The translations under genes were made by a program, and so were the position numbers. DNA of 12,460 nt from Sulfurimonas sp. (GTDB lineage: Bacteria; Campylobacterota; Campylobacteria; Campylobacterales; Sulfurimonadaceae): contig JALSKR010000162.1 of NCBI GenBank assembly GCA_026988735.1, positions 1 to 12,460 of the forward strand, read 5' to 3'. The notes beneath the pieces were generated by a model, which was given only the letters and a program-made list of their open reading frames with translations, was not told the origin of the DNA and made no database searches. Positions 1-6,867 of the stretch are shown piece by piece. Positions within the stretch are counted from its first letter, which is position 1; every line of letters starts with the position of its first letter.

Positions 1-285
1 GATATGATAATCATTGATCCTCCAAGTTTTCAGCGCGGAAGTTTTGAAGCAACAAAAGATTATGAAAAGCTCATCAAAAAACTGCCGCAAATTGCAAGTG
101 AAAACTGCACTCTTTTAGCCTGCTTAAATTCCCCTGAACTTGAAAGTGATTTCATTATAAATATGATAAAAGAGTGGGCACCAAGTTTTAAATTTGAAAA
201 ACGCCTTGAAAACCTTCCTGAATTTGCCAGTGCTAACGAACAAAGAAGCCTAAAAAACCTTGTTTTTAAAAACATTAGAGGTTAA
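1..285 (+). CDS. SAM-dependent methyltransferase, C-terminal part (5' truncated)
   Basis: The open frame runs from the window edge to a TAA at 283-285, so only the last 94 residues are present and the true start lies upstream. The fragment opens with D-M-I-I-I-D-P-P-S-F, the catalytic motif IV (DPPSF type) of class I Rossmann-fold methyltransferases that act on nucleic-acid bases. This form resembles the PF10672/RlmI-like rRNA methyltransferase group. The rest (K-L-P-Q-I-A, L-A-C-L-N-S-P-E-L) fits the end of the Rossmann sheet. The SAM-binding motif I and any N-terminal RNA-binding domain are out of view, so the substrate cannot be named. It is co-directional with the cyd operon but separated by 79 bp containing a long inverted repeat. 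The methyltransferase class is fairly sure; the target is not. Confidence 0.75.
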   Translation, partial: DMIIIDPPSFQRGSFEATKDYEKLIKKLPQIASENCTLLACLNSPELESDFIINMIKEWAPSFKFEKRLENLPEFASANEQRSLKNLVFKNIRG

Positions 286-293
286 AACTTATC

Positions 294-334
294 ATTAATA
301 AAAATAATTATATTAATAACTTATTTTTATTAAT
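294..334. repeat. 14-bp perfect A/T-only inverted repeat upstream of the cyd operon
   Basis: Positions 294-307 and 321-334 are exact reverse complements (ATTAATAAAAATAA against TTATTTTTATTAAT) around a 13-base loop. The right arm runs directly into a T stretch (334-338). This could be a weak A/U-only terminator for the methyltransferase gene or an operator for the oxidase operon. It contains no G or C, so the RNA hairpin would be less stable than a typical terminator. An 11-base odd palindrome (GAATAATATTC, 350-360) follows just before the next start codon. No clear -35/-10 pair could be assigned here; TAATAT at 338-343 is the best -10 guess. Confidence 0.45.
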
Positions 335-364
335 TTTTAATATTTATTGGAATAATATTCTCAA

Positions 365-592
365 ATGAAAACACACATCACTCATCTCTTTCAATCCGTT
401 TTCTACTTATATTACGATGGTTTTACAAATATGAGAATAGGAAAAACACTTTGGATTCTCATAGCTGTAAAACTATTTGTCATGTTTGCCATCGTAAAAT
501 GGCTGTTCTTCCCAAATGTATTACAAGAAAACTTTGCTACTGATGCGCAAAGAAGTCAATACATTTTACAACAACTCACAAAGGATAATTAA
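365..592 (+). CDS. DUF4492 family small membrane protein, first gene of the cyd operon
   Basis: This 75-residue protein has one clear membrane helix at about residues 28-47, preceded by a conserved-looking stretch (Y-Y-D-G-F-T-N-M-R-I-G-K-T-L-W) and followed by W-L-F-F-P-N. That layout matches DUF4492 as I remember it, a family found directly upstream of cydA in Campylobacterota and Bacteroidota. Its biochemical role is not established. Its position and size suggest an assembly factor or accessory subunit of cytochrome bd in the inner membrane. The stop (590-592) lies 1 bp before the cydA start and its last codons carry the cydA ribosome binding site, so the two are co-translated. The ATG at 365 has only a weak, distant GGA (349-351) upstream. 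It is preferred because a start at Met-23 would lose the conserved YYDGF segment. Confidence 0.8.
   Translation: MKTHITHLFQSVFYLYYDGFTNMRIGKTLWILIAVKLFVMFAIVKWLFFPNVLQENFATDAQRSQYILQQLTKDN
581..585 (+). promoter_or_regulatory. Ribosome binding site fixing the cydA start
   Basis: AAGGA lies 8 bases before the ATG at 594 and inside the last codons of the DUF4492 gene. It supports 594 over the in-frame ATG at 516, which would overlap the upstream gene by 77 bases and add 26 residues foreign to the family. Confidence 0.7.
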
Positions 593-593
593 T

Positions 594-2123
594 ATGGAAC
601 ACACTGATTTGCTTGTTGATTGGTCACGGGCGCAATTTGCTCTTACGGCACTCTATCACTGGCTTTTTGTACCGCTTACACTCGGTCTCACATTTATCGT
701 TGCTATAATGGAAACAATTTATGTAAAAACTGGTGATGAAAAGTGGAAACAAACTACAAAATACTGGATGGGGCTTTTAGCCATTAACTTTGCTATAGGT
801 CTTGCAACCGGAATTATTATGGAGTTTGAGTTTGGTACAAACTGGTCCAACTACTCATGGATAGTAGGAGATATCTTTGGTGCACCACTTGCCATTGAAG
901 GACTTATGGCATTTTTCATGGAATCAACATTCTTTGCCGTAATGTTTTTTGGATGGGACAAGGTCAGTAAAAAAATGCACCTCGTTTCAACATGGCTCGT
1001 TGCCATAGGTTCAAACCTCTCAGCACTTTGGATTTTGGTTGCAAACGGTTGGATGCAACACCCAGTGGGAATGAAATTTAATCCAGATACAGCAAGAAAT
1101 GAGATGGTGAACTTCTGGGAAGTATTCTTTAATCCTAATGCCGTGAGTAAGTTTTTACATACTATCAGTAGTGGTTATGTGCTTGCATCACTCTTTGTAA
1201 TCGGTATCAGCGCCTGGTATTTGCTGAAAAAACGCGATACACAATTTGCTAGACGCAGCATTATAGTAGCTTCAAGTTTCGGACTCATTACTTCTTTATT
1301 TTTAGTGACAACAGGTGATGAATCAGCACATCAAGTAGCATTGAATCAACCTATGAAGCTAGCAGCGATGGAAGGACTTTATGATGGAGAAAAGCGTGCG
1401 GGAATTGTTGCATTTGGTGTACTTGACACGGCTAAAGAGATAGGCGATGAATTGGACCCTTTTCTTTTCAGCTTTGAAATTCCCGGTGCACTCTCATTTT
1501 TAGGCTACCATGATTTGAATGCTTTTGTTCCCGGAATTGAAAACTTAATGCAGGGAAGTGAAAAATATGGCATTTTATCCATCCCACAAAAGATGGAAAA
1601 AGGTAAAATCGCTGTTGCAGCGTTAAGCGCCTATAAAAAATTAAAAGAAGAAGGAAATCTTACAGAAGCTTCCAAAGCACTCAAAACTTTTGAAAAAAAC
1701 CAGGCTTATATGGGCTATGGGTATTTGAAAAAACCTGAAGATGCTGTACCTAATGTTGCACTGAGCTTTTACAGTTTTCATACAATGGTAGGTCTTGGAA
1801 CATGGTTTTTAGTTCTTTTTATGGTGACACTTTATTATTCGATGACCAATGAAATGCACAACAAAAAATGGCTGCTCTATCTCGCAGTGGCAACCATTCC
1901 AATGGGCTATGTCGCCCAAGAAGCCGGATGGATAGTAGCAGAGGCTGGACGCCAGCCTTGGGCTATTCAGGATTTACTCCCGGTAGGCATGGCAGCTTCA
2001 AATATTGCCTCAACAAGTGTTATGATTACCTTTTGGCTCTTTGCCGTGCTTTTTACAGCTCTGCTTATAGCTGAAATTAAAATCATGTTAAAACAGATAA
2101 AAATCGGGCCGGAGGGACATTAA
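594..2123 (+). CDS. cydA: Cytochrome bd quinol oxidase subunit I (CydA)
   Basis: CydA is the inner-membrane subunit that carries hemes b558, b595 and d, oxidises quinol and reduces O2 to water. The protein has 509 residues (E. coli 522) with many membrane helices. Visible counterparts of the E. coli functional residues are His22 (E. coli His19), Glu102 and Glu110 in A-I-E-G-L-M-A-F-F-M-E-S, His189 and Met398 (heme b558 ligands), Lys255 and Glu260 in the quinol-binding Q-loop, and Glu450 just before G-R-Q-P-W (452-456). The Q-loop region between about 255 and 385 is long, fitting the L-type subfamily. Every key residue checked is present, so the enzyme should be active. The stop codon abuts the cydB start. 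The sequence (for example M-E-T-I-Y-V-K-T-G and F-G-T-N-W-S-N-Y-S-W) recalls the Bacteroidota branch of CydA. Assignment is very secure. Confidence 0.97.
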   Translation: MEHTDLLVDWSRAQFALTALYHWLFVPLTLGLTFIVAIMETIYVKTGDEKWKQTTKYWMGLLAINFAIGLATGIIMEFEFGTNWSNYSWIVGDIFGAPLAIEGLMAFFMESTFFAVMFFGWDKVSKKMHLVSTWLVAIGSNLSALWILVANGWMQHPVGMKFNPDTARNEMVNFWEVFFNPNAVSKFLHTISSGYVLASLFVIGISAWYLLKKRDTQFARRSIIVASSFGLITSLFLVTTGDESAHQVALNQPMKLAAMEGLYDGEKRAGIVAFGVLDTAKEIGDELDPFLFSFEIPGALSFLGYHDLNAFVPGIENLMQGSEKYGILSIPQKMEKGKIAVAALSAYKKLKEEGNLTEASKALKTFEKNQAYMGYGYLKKPEDAVPNVALSFYSFHTMVGLGTWFLVLFMVTLYYSMTNEMHNKKWLLYLAVATIPMGYVAQEAGWIVAEAGRQPWAIQDLLPVGMAASNIASTSVMITFWLFAVLFTALLIAEIKIMLKQIKIGPEGH

Positions 2124-3245
2124 ATGTTTGATTTACTAACTTTACAACAATACTGGTGGTTTCTTATAAGTCTTTTAGGAGCTTTGTTTGTCTTTATGAC
2201 CTTTGTACAAGGCGGACAGACACTGCTGTATACATTGGCAAAAACAGAAGATGAAAGAGATGTTTTGGTAAATTCACTCGGGCGAAAATGGGAGCTTACT
2301 TTTACTATGCTTGTTATGTTTGGTGGTGCACTTTTTGCTGCAATGCCACTTTTTTACGCGGTAAGTTTTGGTGGAGCCTATTATGTCTGGATGGGTATTC
2401 TTTTTTGTTTTATCATTCAAGCAGTAGCTTATGAGTACAGAAAAAAACCGGATAATTTTTATGGAGAGCGTTTTTATGAAACACTTCTATACATCAACGG
2501 CTCCCTTGGAATATTTTTAATCGGTGTAGCAGTAGCAACACTTTTTACTGGTGGTAATTTTACCGTTAATGAGTATAATCTTTCTCAATGGACAATGCAG
2601 AGCTATGGTTTAGAAGCACTTTTAAACCCTTTTAATGTCGCTTTTGGACTTATGCTTGTATTTCTTTCAAGATTTCAGGGTGCTTTGTATTTTTTGAACA
2701 ATGTGGATGTTCCAAGTATTACAGCAAGAGTGAAAAAAGTTGTCGTCGTTAACTTTGCAATGTTTTTGATTCTTTTTCTGTATGTACTCGCTAGTATTTT
2801 ATTTATGGATGGTTTGCGATACGATGCCGATACTTTTGTTGTCAGTGTTGAGAGTATGAAATTTTTACACAGCTTTATGGATATGCCTCTTTTAATAGCT
2901 TTACTGCTTGTCGGCGTATTATCCCTACTCTACGGAGTATTTATAGCTGTAACAAAAAATGCACAAAAAGCTATCTGGTTTAGCGGATTTGGCGTCATTC
3001 TTACGGTTTTGGTTCTCTTTTTAATTTTAGGACTTGACTATTCGGCTTTTTACCCGTCACTTGCAGATATGCAAAGCTCACTGACCATTCAAAACAGTTC
3101 AGGAAGTCAGTATACACTTGAGGTAATGAGCATTGTATCTTTGCTTGTTCCTGTTGTTTTGCTCTACATTATATTTGTATGGCGTTCAATGGACAAGTCA
3201 CAAATCACAATAGATGAAGTCAAATCTGACCCACATCACTACTAG
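2124..3245 (+). CDS. cydB: Cytochrome bd quinol oxidase subunit II (CydB)
   Basis: CydB is the structural partner of CydA in the inner membrane. The 373-residue protein (E. coli 379) is hydrophobic throughout, with about eight or nine membrane helices. The recognisable family segment is F-G-G-A-L-F-A-A-M-P-L-F-Y (66-78). The N-terminal region differs from the E. coli type: the place of the usual D-G-F-D-M-G is taken by V-Q-G-G-Q-T (28-33), and G-R-K-W-E (53-57) stands where E. coli-type proteins have D-G-N-E-V-W. I remember both substitutions from Bacteroidota and Campylobacterota CydB. GGAGG at 2111-2115, 8 bases before the ATG, lies inside the end of cydA, and cydA's TAA immediately precedes the start. 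Assignment is very secure given this context. Confidence 0.95.
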   Translation: MFDLLTLQQYWWFLISLLGALFVFMTFVQGGQTLLYTLAKTEDERDVLVNSLGRKWELTFTMLVMFGGALFAAMPLFYAVSFGGAYYVWMGILFCFIIQAVAYEYRKKPDNFYGERFYETLLYINGSLGIFLIGVAVATLFTGGNFTVNEYNLSQWTMQSYGLEALLNPFNVAFGLMLVFLSRFQGALYFLNNVDVPSITARVKKVVVVNFAMFLILFLYVLASILFMDGLRYDADTFVVSVESMKFLHSFMDMPLLIALLLVGVLSLLYGVFIAVTKNAQKAIWFSGFGVILTVLVLFLILGLDYSAFYPSLADMQSSLTIQNSSGSQYTLEVMSIVSLLVPVVLLYIIFVWRSMDKSQITIDEVKSDPHHY

Positions 3246-3248
3246 GAG
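3244..3248 (+). promoter_or_regulatory. Ribosome binding site for the 48-residue ORF after cydB
   Basis: AGGAG overlaps the cydB stop codon (TAG, 3243-3245) and sits 5 bases before the ATG at 3254. It is the main evidence that the following short frame is translated as part of the operon. Confidence 0.65.
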
Positions 3249-3253
3249 AAATT

Positions 3254-3400
3254 ATGGAATATTTAGCAGAATCAATTTGGTATCTCAGCTGGCCGGTTAT
3301 TATTTATCTCTCATATAAATTTGTCAGCCTCAATCTCCATCACTACAAAAAGATGGAGAGACTCGAAGAACTTGAAGAAATTCATGCGAAAGACTCCTAA
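3254..3400 (+). CDS. 48-residue membrane protein, candidate CydX-like oxidase accessory subunit
   Basis: This short frame begins 8 bp after the cydB stop with a strong Shine-Dalgarno (AGGAG, spacing 5). It encodes M-E-Y-L-A-E-S-I-W-Y-L-S-W-P-V-I-I-Y-L-S, then a charged amphipathic tail rich in Glu, Lys and His. There is one membrane helix at about residues 8-26. The W-Y-L-S-W core resembles the W-Y-F-A-W start of E. coli CydX, a 37-residue subunit also encoded directly after cydB and needed for oxidase stability. The tail (about 27-48) should lie on one membrane face and could form a short helix. Homology to CydX is not shown; position, size and topology are the argument. A different small inner-membrane protein is possible. 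That it is a real gene seems likely. Confidence 0.7.
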   Translation: MEYLAESIWYLSWPVIIYLSYKFVSLNLHHYKKMERLEELEEIHAKDS

Positions 3401-3423
3401 AAATCTTTTGATTTTTTAGGAGT
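3393..3423. terminator. Hairpin between the convergent cyd and HD-GYP genes, candidate bidirectional terminator
   Basis: ACTCCTAAAAATC (3393-3405) pairs with GATTTTTTAGGAGT (3410-3423) across a 4-base loop, with one bulged T. It overlaps the stop codon of the 48-residue ORF (3398-3400) and that of the HD-GYP gene (3416-3418, opposite strand), so one structure could end both transcripts. Neither side is followed by a strong uninterrupted T run, so its efficiency is uncertain. Confidence 0.55.
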
Positions 3424-4543
3424 TCTTCATCATACTTATTTCTTTATTTTTATAACCTGTTTGAATATCTGTAAAAACCTGTATATTTTTTAAAAAATGT
3501 TCTACTAAAAATGGATCAAATTGTTTTGCACTCCCGGCTTGAATATAATCTAAAATTTTGTCAAGTGGCCATGCTTTTTTATAAACTCTGTCATGTCCCA
3601 AAGCATCAAAAACATCTACTATTGCAATAATACGCCCATAAATATGGATATTTTCACCTTTAAGCCCTCTGGGATATCCGCTTCCGTCCCATCTTTCATG
3701 ATGTTCATATGCTACAATTGCTGCCGTTTGCAATAGCTTTTGTTGTGAACCGCTTAACATTTCATAGCCAAATAAAGAGTGCTTTTTCATAATTTCAAAC
3801 TCTTCTTCTGTAAGTTTTCCCGGTTTGTTTAAAATGGCATCTTCAATTCCTACTTTTCCAATATCATGCATTGGTGCTGCCATTCTCAACTCTTCTGCCT
3901 CTTCTAAAGAGAGTCCAACCATTAATGCCAATGCTTTTGCATACTCACCTACCCGTAAAACATGATCCCCTGTTTCCTTGGAACGCGTCTCGCCAATTGC
4001 TCCCATAGTTGCAATGACTTCACGTTGTGTTACAATTATTTCATTTGTCAGACGAGTATTCTTCTCTACTTCTTTTTCGACAAGTTCTGTTATATCTTTA
4101 TTATATTTTGCAAGCATTTTATTAGCTTTATCAAGTTCTAAAACAAGCAACTCTTTATCATTTCTATCCTGAACAACTTTCTGTTGCATTTTCACAAAGT
4201 CAGTCACATCTTCAAATAAAATAACAATTGTATTAATTGCTTCAAATTTATTTTTTCTTCCTGCCTGTACACTGATTGTAATATACGCATCATTTTTATA
4301 AACCAAGGGGATTTCCAAACTCTTTTTTGTACCTTCACCTATTTGTAAAAGTTCACTCTCCAACCCAATAAATTCAGGAATAAGATTTACAATATCAGTA
4401 TACATATGAGAAGCCTGTTGTATATCAATATATTTAATAACATTATCAGAAAACTCAATACACTGTAGCTTTGTATCAGCCACTATATATTCATAATGAT
4501 GTTGTCGCTCATAAATAGCATTCAAAACTTCTTGTATATGCAT
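3416..4543 (-). CDS. HD-GYP domain cyclic di-GMP phosphodiesterase with N-terminal PAS-like domain
   Basis: HD-GYP proteins hydrolyse the second messenger c-di-GMP. Of the 375 residues, about 1-120 look like a PAS-type sensor fold ending in I-V-I-L-F-E-D-V-T-D, 120-172 are a charged coiled-coil linker, and about 173-360 form the HD-GYP domain. The metal-ligand set seen in active HD-GYP enzymes appears complete: Glu190, His194, His226-Asp227 (in H-D-I-G-K, 226-230), His255, His281-His282 and Asp310. The GYP signature is G-S-G-Y-P at 287-291. There is no signal peptide or membrane helix, so it is cytoplasmic. It is the last gene of the four-gene minus-strand unit, 24 bp after the small-GTPase gene, with its own AGGAG (4550-4554) 6 bases before the ATG. 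The start and the enzyme family are secure; its input and partners are inferred from context. Confidence 0.93.
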   Translation of the reverse strand: MHIQEVLNAIYERQHHYEYIVADTKLQCIEFSDNVIKYIDIQQASHMYTDIVNLIPEFIGLESELLQIGEGTKKSLEIPLVYKNDAYITISVQAGRKNKFEAINTIVILFEDVTDFVKMQQKVVQDRNDKELLVLELDKANKMLAKYNKDITELVEKEVEKNTRLTNEIIVTQREVIATMGAIGETRSKETGDHVLRVGEYAKALALMVGLSLEEAEELRMAAPMHDIGKVGIEDAILNKPGKLTEEEFEIMKKHSLFGYEMLSGSQQKLLQTAAIVAYEHHERWDGSGYPRGLKGENIHIYGRIIAIVDVFDALGHDRVYKKAWPLDKILDYIQAGSAKQFDPFLVEHFLKNIQVFTDIQTGYKNKEISMMKNS

Positions 4544-4567
4544 TTGAGTCTCCTTTTTTTAACTCTA

Positions 4568-5074
4568 TTATTTTAGTATAGCTTTGCTCAGTGAAAGAAA
4601 AAGTTCTTCTACATTTCTGCCATCTTTTGCAGAAGTTTCAAAAATCTCTTCTACACCTTCAAGAGAATCATGAAGGTATGAAACTATGCTTTTCATTTGG
4701 ACATCTTCCGTAAGTAAATCAACCTTATTTAAGGCTACTACAGCAGGAACATTTTTGAGTAATTTTTGTGCTAATTTCAGGTGCAAAGGTATGTTGTCTA
4801 TACTTGCTTGACGGGTACTGTCCCCCACAATAATCACACCGTGCGCCCCTAAAACATAAGCAGGATTTGTCTCTTTTAGATCTGTTCGCCCTTCTATATC
4901 CCAGATCATAAGCTGCAACTCTAACTCTTGTGAAATTTGTACATGTTTTTTAGATATCTTTACACCTATCGTTGTAAGATAATCATCACTGAACTGGTTA
5001 TCAACATAACGACGTATTAAACTTGTTTTGCCAGTTGCAAAATCACCAATTAATATTACTTTTTTAGTTATCAT
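4568..5074 (-). CDS. Ras/Rab-like small GTPase
   Basis: This single-domain 168-residue P-loop GTPase shows all five G motifs at nearly the numbering of human Ras. G1 is G-D-F-A-T-G-K-T (10-17), G2 is T35 in T-T-I-G-V, G3 is W-D-I-E-G (58-62), G4 is N-K-V-D (116-119) and G5 is S-A-K (148-150). This places it in the prokaryotic Ras-superfamily (Rab/Rup-like) group rather than Era- or Obg-type translation GTPases. Arg63 stands where Ras has the catalytic Gln61 and Phe12 where Ras has Gly12, so intrinsic hydrolysis may be slow or partner-dependent. No C-terminal cysteine or other lipid anchor is visible. Its start overlaps the end of the OmpA-domain gene by 11 bp, implying coupled translation and a shared function. 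The fold is secure; the role is unknown. Confidence 0.9.
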   Translation of the reverse strand: MITKKVILIGDFATGKTSLIRRYVDNQFSDDYLTTIGVKISKKHVQISQELELQLMIWDIEGRTDLKETNPAYVLGAHGVIIVGDSTRQASIDNIPLHLKLAQKLLKNVPAVVALNKVDLLTEDVQMKSIVSYLHDSLEGVEEIFETSAKDGRNVEELFLSLSKAILK

Positions 5075-6863
5075 TTTTTATCCATTTAATCTGCACTAAG
5101 CGTCCTTCATAACTTTTTTCATTCACCATCTCTGCTAAAGGGGTAGGCGAAGCAATAAAGCTTATTCGAGATGAGGGTATCCCTTTTTTTATCAGATACT
5201 TATACACTTTTTTTGCTCTTTCCTGTGCATAATATATATTTTTTTGCAGGGCTCCTCTACCATCTGAAAATCCCATTACCAAAAGATTTAAATCATTATA
5301 AAGTTCTAAAGTTTTTCTAACTTTTGAAGATTTTATCCATAAATCAAGAAGATTCATTTTCTCTTGAGTCAACTTGGATTTAGAAACTCCATAATAAATT
5401 TTCAATCCATTTTGAGAAAAATCATACTCCACATCCGAAATAATCTGCCTGATACCTTCAATAGAACTTATTTTTGATAACACCTTATCATAATTTTTTT
5501 TACTTTTTATTATACCATGAATCGTTACGCTATTACCATTAAGTTTATATCTTATCCGGTTACCATCATCTATATTCAGCATTGCAAAGGCAATAGCCAA
5601 TTCTTTATTTATCTCTTCCACAGTTAACGGTGCGTATGCCAAAACAATTTTATCTTCCAATATTCTTCTTGTAAGAAATGGTTTTATACTCTGTAAAAGA
5701 TTTTGATGAAGACTCTCATAAGGAAGTTTACCCGCAATAACTACGCTCTTGTAACCGACATCTATACTAATGTCATAAAGATTAAAATGGGGATTTTCAT
5801 GTAAGCTTCGTTCAATTTTTTCCTGTAGGGTTTGATTGCTGTAACTTATATAAAAATATACAGACAAAGCAGCAAACACTAACACACCCAATATCCAAAA
5901 AAATGTATAATTTTGCTTTTCTTTTTGTGCTGCAGATACTTCACTTTCATTTTCAAGCAGCGTATCAAGATGTTTATTAATTTCATCAAGATCGAGCTTA
6001 CTTTTATCGCCTTCAAAGTTTGCAATAGCATCAGAATATTTTTTGACTAAAAACTCTAAAACAGATGTAATTTTATTTTGTAACGCACGATTACTGGTAC
6101 CGCTTAAAACAACTGCCAAGTAACAACAACCTGCCACCTCTAAGTAAATAGTATAATTACCAAATTCAATTTCATTCAGCTCTAATGAGTCACTGTTTTT
6201 AGAAATCCAGTCATTCACAAAACTTCGAATTGCACTCAGCATAGAAGCCACCATTTCCGGTTCTATGGATTCATGATTTTCAAGGCTTCTCTCACTTACT
6301 AAAAGTCCACTTTCTTTATGAATTAAAAAAACACTTTCTACTTTATTGAGTTTTGTAGAACTTTGCAAAAGTAACTCAGTCTCTGATACACCTTTTATCT
6401 TTGCAATCATTTTTCTTTTCAGTGTTTCATAGGAAAATGTTGACTGTACTTTTGTGTTTATCTCATTAATCATCTCTTTAAAAGATTGTGAAACAAACTT
6501 ACTAATCATATTACCAATAACAGGATACAGAGCATCTACTATGTCATCTTTTTCATTTTTTACCTGATCTTTAATTGCCAAAGAAATTATAGGTGACATT
6601 ACTTTTGCTATTTTATCACTTGAGTCTTGAATTGTACTTTGCAACATATCACTAATAAGCGGAGCAAAAATAGCAATAAACTCAGCTTTATTTTGCTCAA
6701 TAGTTTTTGAAAATATATCACTTAGAAGTGGTGAAATTTTTTCAACAATAGTAGTAGCATCTGTACTTTCTTCAATAGATTTTTTTAGAAGAAGTTCAAG
6801 TTCATCTATTTTATGACGTTCTTCTTCAAATAAGAGCTGTTTTAATTTTTCGTAATCATTCAT
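5064..6863 (-). CDS. Trans-envelope protein: 23-residue repeats, longin/roadblock-like domain, membrane helix, BON-like segments, OmpA C-terminal domain
   Basis: 599 residues with a striking order. Residues 44-135 hold four tandem 23-residue helical repeats, each marked by a proline (45, 68, 91, 114). Residues 150-275 contain V-F-L-I-H-K-E-S-G-L-L-V (178-189) and Y-L-A-V-V-L-S-G (248-255), an alpha/beta pattern I read as longin/roadblock-like. One membrane helix spans about 319-341. Two BON-like segments follow (about 344-410 and 415-480). Residues 487-597 are an OmpA-like peptidoglycan-binding domain in which Asp534 and Arg549 have the same 15-residue spacing as the two peptidoglycan-contacting residues of OmpA. 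With no signal peptide, the N-terminal half should be cytoplasmic and the C-terminal half periplasmic. It starts 4 bp after the coiled-coil gene and overlaps the GTPase gene, so it is probably the core of this unit. I recall similar uncharacterised OmpA-family proteins in other proteobacteria and cyanobacteria; function unknown. Confidence 0.85.
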   Translation of the reverse strand: MNDYEKLKQLLFEEERHKIDELELLLKKSIEESTDATTIVEKISPLLSDIFSKTIEQNKAEFIAIFAPLISDMLQSTIQDSSDKIAKVMSPIISLAIKDQVKNEKDDIVDALYPVIGNMISKFVSQSFKEMINEINTKVQSTFSYETLKRKMIAKIKGVSETELLLQSSTKLNKVESVFLIHKESGLLVSERSLENHESIEPEMVASMLSAIRSFVNDWISKNSDSLELNEIEFGNYTIYLEVAGCCYLAVVLSGTSNRALQNKITSVLEFLVKKYSDAIANFEGDKSKLDLDEINKHLDTLLENESEVSAAQKEKQNYTFFWILGVLVFAALSVYFYISYSNQTLQEKIERSLHENPHFNLYDISIDVGYKSVVIAGKLPYESLHQNLLQSIKPFLTRRILEDKIVLAYAPLTVEEINKELAIAFAMLNIDDGNRIRYKLNGNSVTIHGIIKSKKNYDKVLSKISSIEGIRQIISDVEYDFSQNGLKIYYGVSKSKLTQEKMNLLDLWIKSSKVRKTLELYNDLNLLVMGFSDGRGALQKNIYYAQERAKKVYKYLIKKGIPSSRISFIASPTPLAEMVNEKSYEGRLVQIKWIKNDN

Positions 6864-6867
6864 CTAA

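Noticed and set aside
516..593. N-terminal extension of cydA from an in-frame ATG at 516
   Set aside because: It overlaps the DUF4492 gene almost entirely, adds 26 residues unlike CydA, and the ATG at 594 has its own ribosome site and the normal CydA N-terminus.
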